The notes under the pieces were generated by a model, which worked only from the letters and a program-made list of their open reading frames with translations, was not told the DNA's origin and did no database searches. The position numbers were made by a program, and so were the translations under genes. This document shows, piece by piece, positions 5,446-5,854 of a stretch of 5,854 bases of DNA. Every line of letters starts with the position of its first letter. The first letter of the stretch is position 1. Source of the stretch: Gemmatimonas phototrophica (GTDB lineage: Bacteria > Gemmatimonadota > Gemmatimonadetes > Gemmatimonadales > Gemmatimonadaceae); the NCBI GenBank assembly GCA_945870175.1, contig CAMBRJ010000207.1:1-5854 (forward strand). The letters run 5' to 3'.

Positions 5446-5854
5446 ACCTCGGGAAGCGTGTACTGATTGATCGTGCCGATATCCTTGTCACCGCGGCCGC
5501 TGACGCACAGCAACACCGGCTCCTCCGGCGACCAACGCCCGGCTTCCCGTTCGATCCAGGCCACCGCGTGTGCCGTCTCGAGCGCCGGGATGATGCCTTC
5601 GAGGCGGCTCAGCAAGGCGACACCGCGCAACGCTTCCGTATCGTCGATCGACACGTATTCGGCCCGACCGCTGTCATGCAACCACGCGTGCTCGGGGCCG
5701 ACGCCAGGGTAATCGAGGCCCGCTGAGATACTGTGCGCGGGGTGCACCTGTCCGTTGGCATCCTGCAACAGATAACTAAGGGACCCGTGCAAGACACCGG
5801 GGGTGCCGCGCGTGATCGACGCACTGTGACGCTCGGTGTGCAGTCCTTCACCGG
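5442..5854 (-). CDS. trpB: Tryptophan synthase beta subunit (C-terminal part)
   Basis: TrpB is the PLP enzyme that condenses indole with serine to give tryptophan. The window holds only the last 136 or so residues; the gene continues past the right edge, so the PLP lysine lies outside. Visible motifs: GEGLHTERHSAS at the edge (5852 leftward, matching the family's GEGLETGRHAAS), PGVLHGSLSYLLQD, HSISAGLDYPGVGPEHAWL, EGIIPALETAHAVAW, and SGRGDKDIGT, the PLP-phosphate/C-terminal signature. SISAGLDYPGVGPEHA closely follows the E. coli SISAGLDFPSVGPQHA. The frame is open from the edge to TGA at 5444-5442; the TTG at 5792 is an internal Leu codon, not a start. The stop overlaps the HEAT gene's ATG. 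In most genomes trpA follows directly; here it lies 3.1 kb downstream. Confidence 0.97.
   Translation of the reverse strand, partial: GEGLHTERHSASITRGTPGVLHGSLSYLLQDANGQVHPAHSISAGLDYPGVGPEHAWLHDSGRAEYVSIDDTEALRGVALLSRLEGIIPALETAHAVAWIEREAGRWSPEEPVLLCVSGRGDKDIGTINQYTLPEV

Noticed and set aside
5442..5792. Reading the trpB fragment as a complete 116-residue gene starting at 5792.
   Set aside because: The codon at 5792 is TTG (Leu) within PGVLHG. The frame continues to the right edge with further TrpB motifs, so the gene is cut by the window rather than short.

Overview
The window is GC-rich bacterial chromosome that is coding almost end to end; the only non-coding gap inside it is 8 bases. Base composition, the gene set and the HD-GYP/HEAT pair inserted in a trp cluster resemble a Gemmatimonadota genome (Gemmatimonas-like). 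That placement is from memory of gene content, with moderate confidence, and no taxonomic marker such as rRNA is present. I see no mobile elements, CRISPR arrays, tRNA/rRNA genes or broken genes.

Layout. The left edge carries the 3' part of rlmN (+ strand, stop at 500). Everything else is one tightly packed minus-strand gene series, read from right to left: trpB (3' part only, entering from the right edge, stop at 5442) -> a HEAT-repeat protein (5445-3745) -> an HD-GYP-type phosphohydrolase homologue (3748-2288) -> trpA (2319-1498) -> a yqeK-like HD hydrolase (1489-929) -> a membrane-anchored LytR C-terminal-domain protein (932-429). Junctions are 4-bp ATGA/GTGA overlaps at trpB/HEAT, HEAT/HD and yqeK/LytR_C, a 32-bp overlap at HD/trpA, and an 8-bp gap at trpA/yqeK. 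This strongly suggests one polycistronic mRNA with translational coupling. The last gene runs tail-to-tail into rlmN with a 72-bp antisense overlap, so there is no room for a conventional intergenic terminator.

How the genes fit together. TrpB and TrpA form tryptophan synthase, the final step of tryptophan biosynthesis, and their genes are normally adjacent. Here 3.1 kb holding two regulatory-looking genes separates them. Those two proteins share an N-terminal domain of about 100 residues: one continues into HEAT repeats, the other into an HD-GYP domain with an altered GYP signature. They therefore look like a paired, co-translated sensory or signalling module of unknown role. The distal YqeK/LytR_C pair recalls the nadD-yqeK-lytR-rsfS type of cluster in other bacteria, but nadD and rsfS are absent here. 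RlmN modifies 23S rRNA A2503 and is unrelated in function.

The main candidates for something undescribed are the HEAT + HD-GYP pair embedded between trpB and trpA, and the codon-aligned reciprocal stop overlap between rlmN and the LytR_C gene.
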